A stretch of 20,273 nt of DNA. It comes from a virus. This document shows positions 1 to 6,825 of the stretch, piece after piece. Numbering within the stretch: the stretch's first letter is position 1; the number at the start of each line of letters is the position of its first letter. Made by a program: the position numbers and the translations under genes. The notes beneath the pieces are model-generated. The model was not told the DNA's origin and ran no database searches. It saw nothing but the letters and a program-made list of their open reading frames with translations. The stretch spans positions 1 to 20,273 of IMG/VR virus record IMGVR_UViG_3300015374_000083; one strand, 5' to 3'.

Positions 1-2
1 CC

Positions 3-335
3 ACCAAGGTCTACGAGGGGGCGGTGGTCTCGATCACCGCCGCCGGTTATGCAAAGGGCTACGCCGGCACCGACACCCTCTTCGCCGGCTTCGCCGATCG
101 CCAGGCGGACAACTCCGCCGGCGGCAGCGGCGCGATCACCGTCCGCGTGCGCCGGGACGTCCACTACCGCCTGGTGACGCTCTCGAGCGCCGCCCAGGCC
201 GACGTGGGGGACGCGCTCTACGCCAGTGATGACGGGACCTTCACGAAGACGTCGACCTCGAACCTGAAGGTGGGGACGATTCACGCGCTGGCCGGCACCA
301 ACCTGGTGGTCGTCCGCGTCGAGCCGAACGTCTGA
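3..335 (+). CDS. Capsid cement/decoration protein, 5' end missing
   Basis: The frame is open from the first complete codon at position 3, so the gene begins before the window and only about 110 C-terminal residues are present. The visible part is rich in Gly, Ala, Thr and Val. A Y-E-G-A-V-V start leads into A-G-Y-A-K and a later D-V-G-D-A-L-Y-A-S-D-D-G-T-F segment, a pattern common in small beta-rich proteins that sit on phage capsids. Such proteins bind the outside of the shell and stabilise it. The gene lies directly before the major capsid gene, the usual place for a decoration protein. A GTG at 24 is in frame but is internal to the same beta-rich region. I judge the family from pattern and position; a short head fibre or another head accessory protein is the main alternative. 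Confidence 0.62.
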   Translation, partial: TKVYEGAVVSITAAGYAKGYAGTDTLFAGFADRQADNSAGGSGAITVRVRRDVHYRLVTLSSAAQADVGDALYASDDGTFTKTSTSNLKVGTIHALAGTNLVVVRVEPNV

Positions 336-371
336 AGGGAAAGAGAGAACAGAGCGAAAAGGCAGAGGAGA

Positions 372-383
372 GCCCTTCGGGGC
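372..383 (+). promoter_or_regulatory. UUCG tetraloop hairpin before the capsid gene
   Basis: In the 74-base gap between the cement and capsid genes, a 4-bp GCCC/GGGC stem encloses a TTCG loop, which in RNA is the very stable cUUCGg tetraloop. No T run follows, so it is not an intrinsic terminator. The surrounding leader is purine-rich, which keeps it unstructured. The hairpin could protect or punctuate the capsid message, but the stem is short and chance is possible. Confidence 0.35.
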
Positions 384-409
384 CGCCAGTAGAAAAGGAC
401 TGAAGAGAC

Positions 410-1351
410 ATGGCTATCACGCGCTTGGGAATGCGGGGGGTGATCGGCACCTTCTACAACACGCTGGAGGCTGCGCTCGCGGACAGCTGGGCGAACCTGA
501 TCAGCATGTTCGTCCAGACCGACCAGGCTTCGGAAGAGTACAAGTGGCTCGGGCAGACGCCCGCCATGCGGAAGTGGGTCGGGGGCCGCCTGGTCAAGGA
601 ACTCCAGGAGAAAGGAGTGACCCTCGTCAATGACAAGTTCGAAGCCACGCTGGGCTTCGACGTCGACGAGCTCCGCCGGGACAAGAGTCCCCAGACCGCG
701 GTGCGAATCAAGGAGCTCGCCCTTCGCCTCGCCGAGCACTGGGCCAAGCTCCTCACCGACATGATCCGCGCGAACCCCACCGCCTACGACGGCCAGGCCT
801 TCTTCAGCGCCTCCCACTCTGAGGGTGCGAGCGGCACGCAGAAGAACCTCCTCACCTCGTCCGAGGTGCCGGCCCTCAACGTCGCCACCGCCACCGATCC
901 CACCGACATCGAAATGTCGAAGGCGATCCGCGGCATCATCGCCTACCAGCAGGCGCTCCTCGACAACCAGGGCGAGCCCATGAACACCGGCGGGCGGAAC
1001 TTCCTGATCATGACCCCCGCCAACCTCTGGGGGGCGGCGGTTGCTGCCTGCCAGAACCCCCTCGTCGCGAGCGGTTCCGGCGCCCAGACGAACCCCATCG
1101 TCAACATGCGGGGATACAGCTTCACCCCCGTCGTGAACCCGCGCCTGAACCAGGCGGGCGAGGACGACGACTTCTACGTCTTCCGCACCGATGCCCCTGC
1201 CCGCCCCTTCATCATGCAGGAGGAGATGTTCGAGACGTCGGAGGACGACACCGAGCTCTTCAAGCACGACCGCATCCTCTTCGGCGTCAAGGCTCTCCGG
1301 CAGGTCGGGCCGGCCTACTGGCAGTACGCCGCCAAGGCCACCCTCAGCTGA
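410..1351 (+). CDS. Mu gpT-like major capsid protein
   Basis: This 313-residue protein forms the icosahedral shell. It matches the Mu major head subunit gpT family from start to end. The region around residues 43-90 has Y-K-W-L-G-Q-T-P-A-M-R-K-W-V-G-G-R followed by K-F-E-A-T-L-G-F and D-E-L-R-R-D, paralleling the YGWLG...EWVGKR...TFEGTVGISRDDFEDD stretch of Mu gpT. A Y-D-G-Q-A-F-F-S segment near residue 125 and the ending F-G-V-K-A-L-R-Q-V-G-P-A-Y-W-Q also match. Length is close to the roughly 305 residues of Mu gpT. The ATG at 410 has a weak purine-rich site (GAAGAGA) upstream. A hairpin precedes the gene and a large one follows it, which fits a highly expressed gene. gpT-type proteins adopt the HK97 fold. 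The assignment is secure. Confidence 0.95.
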   Translation: MAITRLGMRGVIGTFYNTLEAALADSWANLISMFVQTDQASEEYKWLGQTPAMRKWVGGRLVKELQEKGVTLVNDKFEATLGFDVDELRRDKSPQTAVRIKELALRLAEHWAKLLTDMIRANPTAYDGQAFFSASHSEGASGTQKNLLTSSEVPALNVATATDPTDIEMSKAIRGIIAYQQALLDNQGEPMNTGGRNFLIMTPANLWGAAVAACQNPLVASGSGAQTNPIVNMRGYSFTPVVNPRLNQAGEDDDFYVFRTDAPARPFIMQEEMFETSEDDTELFKHDRILFGVKALRQVGPAYWQYAAKATLS

Positions 1352-1362
1352 TCTCAGTCTCC

Positions 1363-1410
1363 GGGCGGGGGACTGATGAGCCGGGGACGGACCCCGGCGG
1401 TCCCCCGCCC
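1363..1410 (+). promoter_or_regulatory. Compound hairpin after the capsid gene
   Basis: The 81-base gap after the capsid gene holds a perfect 11-bp inverted repeat (1363-1373 with 1400-1410). Inside it is a second perfect 7-bp hairpin (1380-1386 with 1392-1398) with a 5-base loop. Only two T residues follow, so this is not a classical intrinsic terminator. It may cause partial termination, pausing or RNA end protection, so that more capsid message than tail message accumulates. The structure is seen directly; the function is inferred. Confidence 0.6.
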
Positions 1411-1432
1411 TTGAGCAGGCAGGGGTGACCGC

Positions 1433-1789
1433 ATGGCGCTGAAGGACCTGATGCAGGCGGACCTCCTCGCGATGGAGGAGATCCTCGAGGACATCGAGTA
1501 CCAGCAGAACACCGCCGGGGAGGAGGAGGGCGACTGGCTCCCCCGGAAGGCGGTGGTCCGACGGAGCGATTCCTCGAGTCCCTTCGAGCTCGGGCAGACC
1601 GCCCGCCGCGGGCCCGAGCCGGTGCGAGTACTCCTCACGAAGGACGCCACCACCGGGATCGCCTCGGTCAATAAGCGCCTCGACAAGGTCAAGCTCCAGC
1701 CCGACACGGCGGCGGAGCGGATTTACAGCGTCTCGGAAATCCTCGAGCCCGACGATCCGGGAGTGTGGACCCTCTATGCCGTCCCCTGA
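1433..1789 (+). CDS. Putative head-tail connector/stopper protein
   Basis: This 118-residue acidic protein begins with a helical stretch (residues 1-30, Leu, Met and Glu rich) and ends in alternating beta strands (P-V-R-V-L-L-T, then R-I-Y-S-V-S-E-I-L and V-W-T-L-Y-A). Small proteins with such a C-terminal half directly after the capsid gene are usually head-completion or stopper proteins (lambda gpFII type) that plug the portal and bind the tail. The ATG at 1433 has an AGGGG-type ribosome site. The stop lies inside the next gene, giving a 14-base overlap and coupled translation. The family is assigned mainly from position and size, with only modest pattern support. A head-tail adaptor of another family is possible. 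Confidence 0.55.
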   Translation: MALKDLMQADLLAMEEILEDIEYQQNTAGEEEGDWLPRKAVVRRSDSSSPFELGQTARRGPEPVRVLLTKDATTGIASVNKRLDKVKLQPDTAAERIYSVSEILEPDDPGVWTLYAVP

Positions 1790-2444
1790 TGTGATCTTCA
1801 CCCTCAAGGACGAGGAGGTCCGCAAGGCCCTGGCCGAAATGCCGAAGGCCTTCAACGCGGCCCTCAACCGGGCGGCGCGGGGGATCTCCGGGGCCTTCGG
1901 GCGGAAGTTCACCTCCGAGCGGCTTTCGGTCCTCAAGATCCGCAGGAAAGCGGGGAAGAGCTCGGGCGGCGCCGCCACGCCGTTCCTGCCGGCGAAGATG
2001 CGGGCGGCCGGCTTCCGGGCCCGGCTCGACGGCCTGGGGGCGATCAACGGGAAGCGGCTCCGGATCGGCACCCGTTCGCCGATCCTCTTCGCGCACGAGA
2101 CCGGGGCGGTCATCCGCGCGCGTGGCGGGGGCATGCTGAAGATCCGCATGCTCCGTAACTGGAAGAGGACCACCGCGGAGGAGCGGAGGCCGGGCCCGGA
2201 AGGGAAGGGTGCCTTCGTCCTCCGGCGCCGCGGCAAGGTCTTTCTGGCGGTGAAGAAGAACGGGAAGCTGATCCTCATCGCCACCCTCGTCCGGCAGGTG
2301 CGGATCCCGAAGGACCTGGGCTTCATCAATTCCTGGTCGAAGTTCGCGCCGGAGATTGTCAGCCGGCTCGACAAGGCTCTGCTCTCGACCATGAAGCGCC
2401 TGGGCCGGGGCGGCGATGCCGCGGACGAGGTGGAGTCCGGATGA
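1776..2444 (+). CDS. Putative tail completion/neck protein (gpZ or HK97 gp10-like)
   Basis: This 222-residue protein is strongly basic. The N-terminal third is helical (E-V-R-K-A-L-A-E-M-P-K-A-F-N-A-A-L-N-R-A-A-R), the usual opening of minor tail/neck proteins of the lambda gpZ and HK97 gp10 groups, which complete the head end of the tail. Lys/Arg-rich stretches follow, with beta strands such as K-V-F-L-A-V-K-K-N-G-K-L-I-L-I-A near residues 150-165. The ATG at 1776 overlaps the previous gene by 14 bases; an in-frame GTG at 1791, just after that gene's stop, is an alternative start. The end overlaps the next gene by the four bases ATGA. Position between connector and terminator supports the call, but the exact family is uncertain. 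Confidence 0.6.
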   Translation: MPSPDVIFTLKDEEVRKALAEMPKAFNAALNRAARGISGAFGRKFTSERLSVLKIRRKAGKSSGGAATPFLPAKMRAAGFRARLDGLGAINGKRLRIGTRSPILFAHETGAVIRARGGGMLKIRMLRNWKRTTAEERRPGPEGKGAFVLRRRGKVFLAVKKNGKLILIATLVRQVRIPKDLGFINSWSKFAPEIVSRLDKALLSTMKRLGRGGDAADEVESG

Positions 2445-2926
2445 TGGCTGACCAGCACTCCGAGGTCATCGTCGCCGCGATCCTGACCGCGCTCGAGGGG
2501 ATCGACGCGGACGATGGCTACCGCACGACGCCGGCGATCGTCCAGCGTTACAGCCGTTCCGTCATGGACAGGACCGAGCGGCCCTGCCTGACCGTCATGC
2601 GCGCCGGCGAGGTGAAGGCGCCGCGGGGCACCGGCGAAGAGGACAGCGTCAACTGCGACCTGTCGATCGAGATCCTCGGGACCATTGCCGAGATCGAGGA
2701 CGAGAGCGAGCTCCCCGCGGACCGCGCGGCCGCCGACCTCCAGGACGACGTGGAGATGGCGCTCCAGAAGATGGACTGGGACTCGCTCCAGGTCCTCGAG
2801 GAGCCCCGTACGATCACCGAACCATTCGAGCCCGAAGACCCTGAGGACGGCTTCATCATGAGCCTGACCGTCCGCTACGCGCACAAGATCGGGGATTCGA
2901 CGGTGCCCCTGGCGCCCGAGCCCTAA
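2441..2926 (+). CDS. Putative tail terminator protein (gpU-like)
   Basis: This 161-residue acidic protein has a helical N-terminus (S-E-V-I-V-A-A-I-L-T-A-L-E), a central beta strand region (C-D-L-S-I-E-I-L-G-T), a second helix (A-A-D-L-Q-D-D-V-E-M-A-L-Q-K-M) and a last strand (G-F-I-M-S-L-T-V-R-Y-A). This helix-strand-helix-strand order is that of tail terminators such as lambda gpU, which form a ring capping the finished tail tube. The start is the ATGA overlap with the gene before, and the gene sits directly upstream of the tube gene, where terminators are normally found. It ends in TAA, which shows that TAA works as a stop in this genome. Identification rests on layout and secondary-structure pattern. 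Confidence 0.65.
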   Translation: MMADQHSEVIVAAILTALEGIDADDGYRTTPAIVQRYSRSVMDRTERPCLTVMRAGEVKAPRGTGEEDSVNCDLSIEILGTIAEIEDESELPADRAAADLQDDVEMALQKMDWDSLQVLEEPRTITEPFEPEDPEDGFIMSLTVRYAHKIGDSTVPLAPEP

Positions 2927-2938
2927 GGAGACCTGACC

Positions 2939-4096
2939 GTGAGAGACCGAAATCAGCTGGCCTGCAAGGTGGAGACGACGCCCGGCACCGTGGTGAGTCT
3001 CGCGGCGACGGACGTCCGCGTGCGGATCCGGAACGGCGACCTCCCCGAGTGCGTGGTGGAGCCGGTGGAGACCCAGGAGATTCAGGACACCTCCTCCTCG
3101 AGGCCGGTCATGACCGGCCGGCGCGAGTTCCGCGCGGGGGCCTCCTGGATCGTGCGGCCGCACACGACCCCCCTGACGCAGATACCCGTATGGGCCCGGC
3201 TCGTCGAAGCGGGCATGCTGAAGGTGTCCTCGCTCAAATCGATCGCGATCACCAGCGTGGTGGGCACCTTCACCGACGGGGAGACGATCACCGGCGGGAC
3301 CTCCGCGGCGACCGGATTGGTCTTCCGGAACCAGAACCTGGAGGCCGGCAAGCTCTCCTATGTGCCCGTCACCGGCGCCCTGGTCTCGGGCGAGACGATC
3401 ACCGGCGGGACCTCCGCGGCGACGGCCACCACCAGCGGCACCCCCCAGGACAACGGGCAGAAGATCCAGCCGGTGGACTCCTCCTTCGGCGGGAGCGAGA
3501 CCCTGCACCACCTCACGGTGGAGTTCCTCCGGGACGGCGTCTTCTGGCGCGGCCGCGGCTGCCTGGGCGAATTCTCCATGGAGTTCCGGGCCAACCAGCA
3601 CGCGATCGCGCGCTCCCGGCTCCTCGGCGCCTACGACACCCACGGCGACAAAGTGCTCTTCAGCGGGACCGACGTCTATCCCCAGGGAACCAACGCCCCG
3701 CCGCGATTCGTCGCCGCGGCGCTCAAGCTCGGGTCCTACAGCCCCACGGACATCGTCGACTTCACGCTCAACTTCCCGCTGAACCTCGAGCTCCGGGAAG
3801 ACGCCAACGACGCCGGCGGGATCCTCTATGCGGACTACGATCGCCGCGCGACGCCGCCGCTGGTCAACTTCGAGCCGGCGCTGGTAAAAATCGCGACCTT
3901 CGACTTCTACTCGGCCTACAAGGACGGCAGCACGTTTGCCATGACCTGGAAGCTGGGCTCGAACTTCGACTTCTTCGCCGACGAGTGCCAGTTCGTGAAC
4001 CTGGGCGTCGGGAGCCGGCGCGAGCTCGCGACGGTGCCCCTCCAGGTCCGGCTCTGCGGGAAGACGAATAACGAGCTCCAGATCTGGTGCCACTGA
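2939..4096 (+). CDS. Major tail tube protein with an internal repeat insertion
   Basis: This 385-residue beta-rich protein starts with a GTG 7-8 bases after a good AAGGAG site. It lies between the terminator and the tail assembly chaperones, the fixed place of the tube subunit. The N-terminal R-N-Q-L-A-C-K-V-E-T-T-P-G-T and E-P-V-E-T-Q...G-R-R-E-F-R segments are typical of tube proteins of this group, which stack as hexamer rings around the tape measure. Residues about 100-170 look inserted: they hold two copies of an 11-residue motif E-T-I-T-G-G-T-S-A-A-T at residues 115-125 and 152-162, of a kind often seen in surface-exposed tail proteins. The rest, with W-K-L-G-S-N-F-D-F and V-P-L-Q-V-R-L, continues the tube fold. 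The insertion probably projects from the tail surface. Length exceeds simple tube proteins because of it. Confidence 0.75.
   Translation: MRDRNQLACKVETTPGTVVSLAATDVRVRIRNGDLPECVVEPVETQEIQDTSSSRPVMTGRREFRAGASWIVRPHTTPLTQIPVWARLVEAGMLKVSSLKSIAITSVVGTFTDGETITGGTSAATGLVFRNQNLEAGKLSYVPVTGALVSGETITGGTSAATATTSGTPQDNGQKIQPVDSSFGGSETLHHLTVEFLRDGVFWRGRGCLGEFSMEFRANQHAIARSRLLGAYDTHGDKVLFSGTDVYPQGTNAPPRFVAAALKLGSYSPTDIVDFTLNFPLNLELREDANDAGGILYADYDRRATPPLVNFEPALVKIATFDFYSAYKDGSTFAMTWKLGSNFDFFADECQFVNLGVGSRRELATVPLQVRLCGKTNNELQIWCH
3281..3423 (+). repeat. In-frame 32-bp direct repeat, period 111 bp
   Basis: Bases 3281-3312 and 3392-3423 are identical over 32 bp. The period of 111 bp is exactly 37 codons, so both copies encode E-T-I-T-G-G-T-S-A-A-T in the tail tube protein. 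Identity at the DNA level, including third codon positions, points to a recent duplication or gene conversion, or to ongoing recombination that could change repeat number. Confidence 0.9.
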
Positions 4097-4104
4097 TCGG
4101 TTGA

Positions 4105-4124
4105 GCCGCGCGCGGCCGCGCGGC
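4105..4124 (+). promoter_or_regulatory. Strong GC hairpin between tube and chaperone genes
   Basis: A perfect 8-bp stem (4105-4112 with 4117-4124) of only G and C closes on a 4-base CGGC loop in the 44-base gap after the tail tube gene. A purine-rich tract with the ribosome site GGGAGG follows instead of a T run, so it is not a standard terminator. It could stabilise the 3' end of the tube message or lower translation of the next gene. Confidence 0.55.
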
Positions 4125-4140
4125 GCGGAAGGGAGGGAAA

Positions 4141-4530
4141 TTGATCACGGTTCACCGTACGGGGAAAGTTGTGAGGATCCCGCTCCGGAGCGAGCGGGAG
4201 AAGCCACCGGAGGAGCAGACATCCCTCCTCGTCAGGGTCCTGGACTTCGACGATTACCGCCGCGTGATCCAGGCGGCCGGCAACATCACCACCCACTATG
4301 AGCACAGCCTGGAGACGATCCGGAAGGTCCTGGGCCTGTCGCTGGTCGGGGTCGAGAACCTCAAGATCGCGGACGATAACGGGGAGGTGAAGGAGTTCGT
4401 GCTCGAGCGCGCCGGCAGCGAGATCACCAAGGCCAGCATGTCCGTCCTCGCCCCCTGGGTCGACGAGATCCTGGATTCGATCACCAAGGCCTTCACCTTC
4501 GGATTGACCGATGCAAAAAACTCGCGATAG
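4141..4530 (+). CDS. Tail assembly chaperone G-like (unshifted product)
   Basis: This 129-residue protein starts at a TTG with a strong GGGAGG site upstream; no better start exists. It lies between tube and tape measure genes, where lambda gene G lies, and its size is close to the 140 residues of lambda gpG. The middle is helical and acidic (Y-E-H-S-L-E-T-I-R-K-V-L-G-L-S-L). The last codons are GCA AAA AAC TCG CGA TAG, carrying a canonical -1 slippery heptamer just before the stop. Most ribosomes should stop here to make G; a minority shift to make GT. In lambda, G and GT coat the tape measure and recruit tube subunits, and neither remains in the virion. The family is assigned from position and the frameshift signal rather than sequence similarity. 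Confidence 0.88.
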   Translation: MITVHRTGKVVRIPLRSEREKPPEEQTSLLVRVLDFDDYRRVIQAAGNITTHYEHSLETIRKVLGLSLVGVENLKIADDNGEVKEFVLERAGSEITKASMSVLAPWVDEILDSITKAFTFGLTDAKNSR

Positions 4531-4907
4531 CCATCGCCTATCGGTTCGGGCGATGGCGGGGGCAGGCGGGCCAGGTCGGTTGTCCCTTCTGCCGGCCGGA
4601 GGACCTCGATGAGGAGGAGAAGGAAGAGGGCCGTTGCCCGCTCTGTAACGGCGCGGTGGACTTCGAGTGCAGCGGGAACGCCGATCCCGCGGCCTTCATG
4701 GACACCGACGATCCGGGGGCCTACTTCGAGCTGGCCAAGCTGGTGCTCCTCTCGAGGGAGCGCCAGTGGACGCCGGAGGAGTACTTGGCTCAGCCAGCGG
4801 TCTTCATTCAGGCCTTCGAGGCGAGCGTGGCGGTGATCTCGCGCTATATCGAGGAGGACCGCGAGCGGCGGAGGGCGCGGCTTCAGGAGGAGATGAAGAG
4901 GAACTAA
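4141..4907 (+). CDS. Tail assembly chaperone GT-like, made by -1 frameshift
   Basis: A -1 shift at 4515-4521 joins the first 127 codons of the G-like gene to the overlapping frame from 4521 to the TAA at 4905-4907, giving a 255-residue fusion (lambda gpGT is 279). The T part starts L-A-I-A-I-A-Y-R-F-G and holds two cysteine pairs, C148/C151 and C166/C169, spaced as CxxC-x14-CxxC, plus C177; this looks like a zinc ribbon. The rest is helical, ending in a highly charged Arg/Glu tail. Known T domains bind tube subunits while the G domain binds the tape measure. The T frame has no good start of its own: the first plausible one is a GTG at 4656 without a ribosome site. The tape measure ATG follows after four bases. 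The zinc role is inference. Confidence 0.88.
4515..4557 (+). promoter_or_regulatory. -1 programmed ribosomal frameshift signal
   Basis: The heptamer A AAA AAC occupies 4515-4521, in the correct phase relative to the G-like frame (GCA AAA AAC). After an 8-base spacer that contains most of the zero-frame TAG (4528-4530), a perfect 9-bp stem forms between 4530-4538 and 4549-4557, with a 10-base loop. Slippery site, spacer length and stem all fit the established requirements for -1 frameshifting, and the -1 frame is then open for 128 codons up to the tape measure gene. Confidence 0.92.
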
Positions 4908-4911
4908 TCGG

Positions 4912-6825
4912 ATGGCCGACACCAGCCGCACCATGGAAGCGGTCCTGGCCTTCCGGGACCAGCTCACCGACGGTCTCAAGAAGGCCGAGAGCTCCTTCGC
5001 TGCCTTCGGCAAGAAGGCAGGCCAGGCGATCAATGAGCTCCCCAAGCACATCTTCAGCCTGAAGACGGCGATCGCCGGCCTGGTCGGGGCTCTTGCGGTG
5101 CGGGAGATCGAGCAGTTCGTGGAGCGGGTCGGGAAGTACGGGGACAGCCTCAACAAGCTCAACCAGAAGACCGGCCTCACCGTCGAGTTCCTCTCGAAGC
5201 TCAAGTACGCCGGCGAGCAGAGCGGTCTCGGCCTCGAGGAGGCCGCGAAGGGGATCCTGAACTTCCAGAAGCTCCTCTTCGACTTCCGCCGCGGCGGAGA
5301 CGAGGCGGTCGAGACCTTCAGCATGCTCGGCGCCGAGTTCCTGGACGCGGCGCGGGGCGCCACCACCGCCGAAGACGCCATGCCGGCCCTGATCGAGGCC
5401 TTCTCCAACCTCACGAACTCGGAAGAGCGCGTCGTGGTGGCCTCGAAGCTCTTCAACAAAGCGGGCAAGGAGTGGCTCCCGCTTCTCTCCGAGGGCGGGA
5501 AGGGGTTCAGGGAACTGTCGGCCGAGGCCGAGCGCCTGGGCCTCGTCCTCACCAAGGCTCAAGCGACCGCCGGCACCGACTTCGTCGACGCCATTGAGCG
5601 GCTGAAGAAGTCGCTCTTCGGGCTCGGGGTACAGGCGATCACACCGCTCCTACCCACCTTCACCGAGTTTCTCGACCGGATGACGAAGCTGGTCGTGGAC
5701 AACCAGCCCAAGATCCTGACGTTCTTCGCCGACCTCCTCGAGGCGGCGGAGGGCGCGCTCCCGAAAATCCAGAAATGGTTCGAAGGAATCGGTGAATCGC
5801 TGAAGGGGATCCTCGGGCCTCTGCTGACCCTCAGGGAGGAATGGGTCAAGATCCAACTGGGAGCGGCGGAGGCCCGGTTGAAGGACGTACTGACCCCGGG
5901 CAGCGCCACCAACTGGAAGGACTCAAGGACTGGCACCCTGGAGGAGATCAAGGCAGCGCGCAAGGCAAGGGACGATCTGGTCCGCGAGTACGACGCGCTC
6001 CTCGCCGTGAGGGCGGCCATCGAATCTGGGAGGGTCCCAGTCGGGCAAGGCGGTAGCGGCCTTCTCGGTCAGACGGTGAGAGACCTGCGCGAACGCGCCG
6101 CCCAGATCCAGGCCGGACGCCGGATCGGCCCGCCCGCTATCGAGAACGTCGATACCGGCGGACGGATCGGCCCGCCTTCCATTGACGAGGCCCACGCCGC
6201 CCAGGTTCAGTGGGCGCACGTTCCAAACGCCCTCGATGCCACGGCGGAGGCACTCGAAAAACTGAGGCTCCGGTGGGAGGACTCCTTCAGCCAGTTCCGC
6301 GACTCGGTGCTCGCGGTGGGCAACGCGCTCGAGGACAACCTCTCCAGCTCCCTGGCCGACGTGATCACCGGCACCAAGAACCTCAAGGAGGCCTCGAAGG
6401 AGCTCGCCAAGAGCATGCTCAACGACCTGGCGAAGATCATCGCCAGGCTACTGGTCATGCGGGCACTCGGCGGAATCTCCAGCCTCTTCAAAAGCTCAAC
6501 GATCGGACCTCCGGCCATTGACGAGTTCGGACAACAGGTGCCTAAACGCGCCATCGGCACGCCCAGCACGCACGGTCCCACCATCGCCGGCGAGGCAGGC
6601 GATGAGGCCATCATTCCGCTTCCAGGGAACCGCCGCGTGCCGGTCCAGCTCCTGGGCGGCGGCGGCGGAGTGGTGATCGTCAACAACTACAACGTCACCG
6701 CCCTGGACGTGAAGAGCTTCGACGAGAAGCTCAAGGCCGGCGTCCAGCGAAACGGCGACTTCGTCGCCCAGGTCGCGGCCCGCGGGTTCCAGAATCGGCC
6801 GGACGTGAGGCGGAGGTACTCGTGA
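4912..6825 (+). CDS. Tape measure protein
   Basis: This 637-residue, largely helical protein sets tail length and is later ejected into the cell. The N-terminal region (residues 1-40) is an amphipathic coil with spaced Lys and Glu. A hydrophobic stretch near 46-63 (F-S-L-K-T-A-I-A-G-L-V-G-A-L-A-V) and another near 503-523 could enter a membrane. The C-terminal G-E-A-G-D-E-A-I-I-P-L near residues 563-573 resembles the conserved GEAGPEAIxPL box of lambda-type tape measures. Residues 405-411, 419-425 and 531-537 carry three copies of I-G-P-P-(A/S)-I-(D/E). At about 0.15 nm per residue the expected tail is near 95 nm, an estimate from the family rule. The ATG follows the GT stop by four bases, and the end overlaps the next gene by four. 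Confidence 0.93.
   Translation: MADTSRTMEAVLAFRDQLTDGLKKAESSFAAFGKKAGQAINELPKHIFSLKTAIAGLVGALAVREIEQFVERVGKYGDSLNKLNQKTGLTVEFLSKLKYAGEQSGLGLEEAAKGILNFQKLLFDFRRGGDEAVETFSMLGAEFLDAARGATTAEDAMPALIEAFSNLTNSEERVVVASKLFNKAGKEWLPLLSEGGKGFRELSAEAERLGLVLTKAQATAGTDFVDAIERLKKSLFGLGVQAITPLLPTFTEFLDRMTKLVVDNQPKILTFFADLLEAAEGALPKIQKWFEGIGESLKGILGPLLTLREEWVKIQLGAAEARLKDVLTPGSATNWKDSRTGTLEEIKAARKARDDLVREYDALLAVRAAIESGRVPVGQGGSGLLGQTVRDLRERAAQIQAGRRIGPPAIENVDTGGRIGPPSIDEAHAAQVQWAHVPNALDATAEALEKLRLRWEDSFSQFRDSVLAVGNALEDNLSSSLADVITGTKNLKEASKELAKSMLNDLAKIIARLLVMRALGGISSLFKSSTIGPPAIDEFGQQVPKRAIGTPSTHGPTIAGEAGDEAIIPLPGNRRVPVQLLGGGGGVVIVNNYNVTALDVKSFDEKLKAGVQRNGDFVAQVAARGFQNRPDVRRRYS

Noticed and set aside
1363-1410. 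Intrinsic terminator after the capsid gene
   Set aside because: The stem is strong, but only two T residues follow, and downstream genes have no visible promoter; kept as a regulatory hairpin instead.
3049-4071. 340-codon plus-strand frame inside the tail tube gene
   Set aside because: It is the alternative frame of the tube gene, made mainly of Arg, Gly, Asp and His, without a ribosome site.
281-4093. Very long minus-strand open frame (1270 codons)
   Set aside because: It runs through several plus-strand genes and their gaps, is rich in Arg, Gly, Val, His and acidic residues with no recognisable domain, and is expected opposite GC-rich genes with G or C at third positions.
4656-4907. Stand-alone 83-residue gene starting at a GTG
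   Set aside because: The frame extends upstream to the slippery site at 4515-4521 and the GTG has no ribosome site; it is better read as the T part of the frameshift product.
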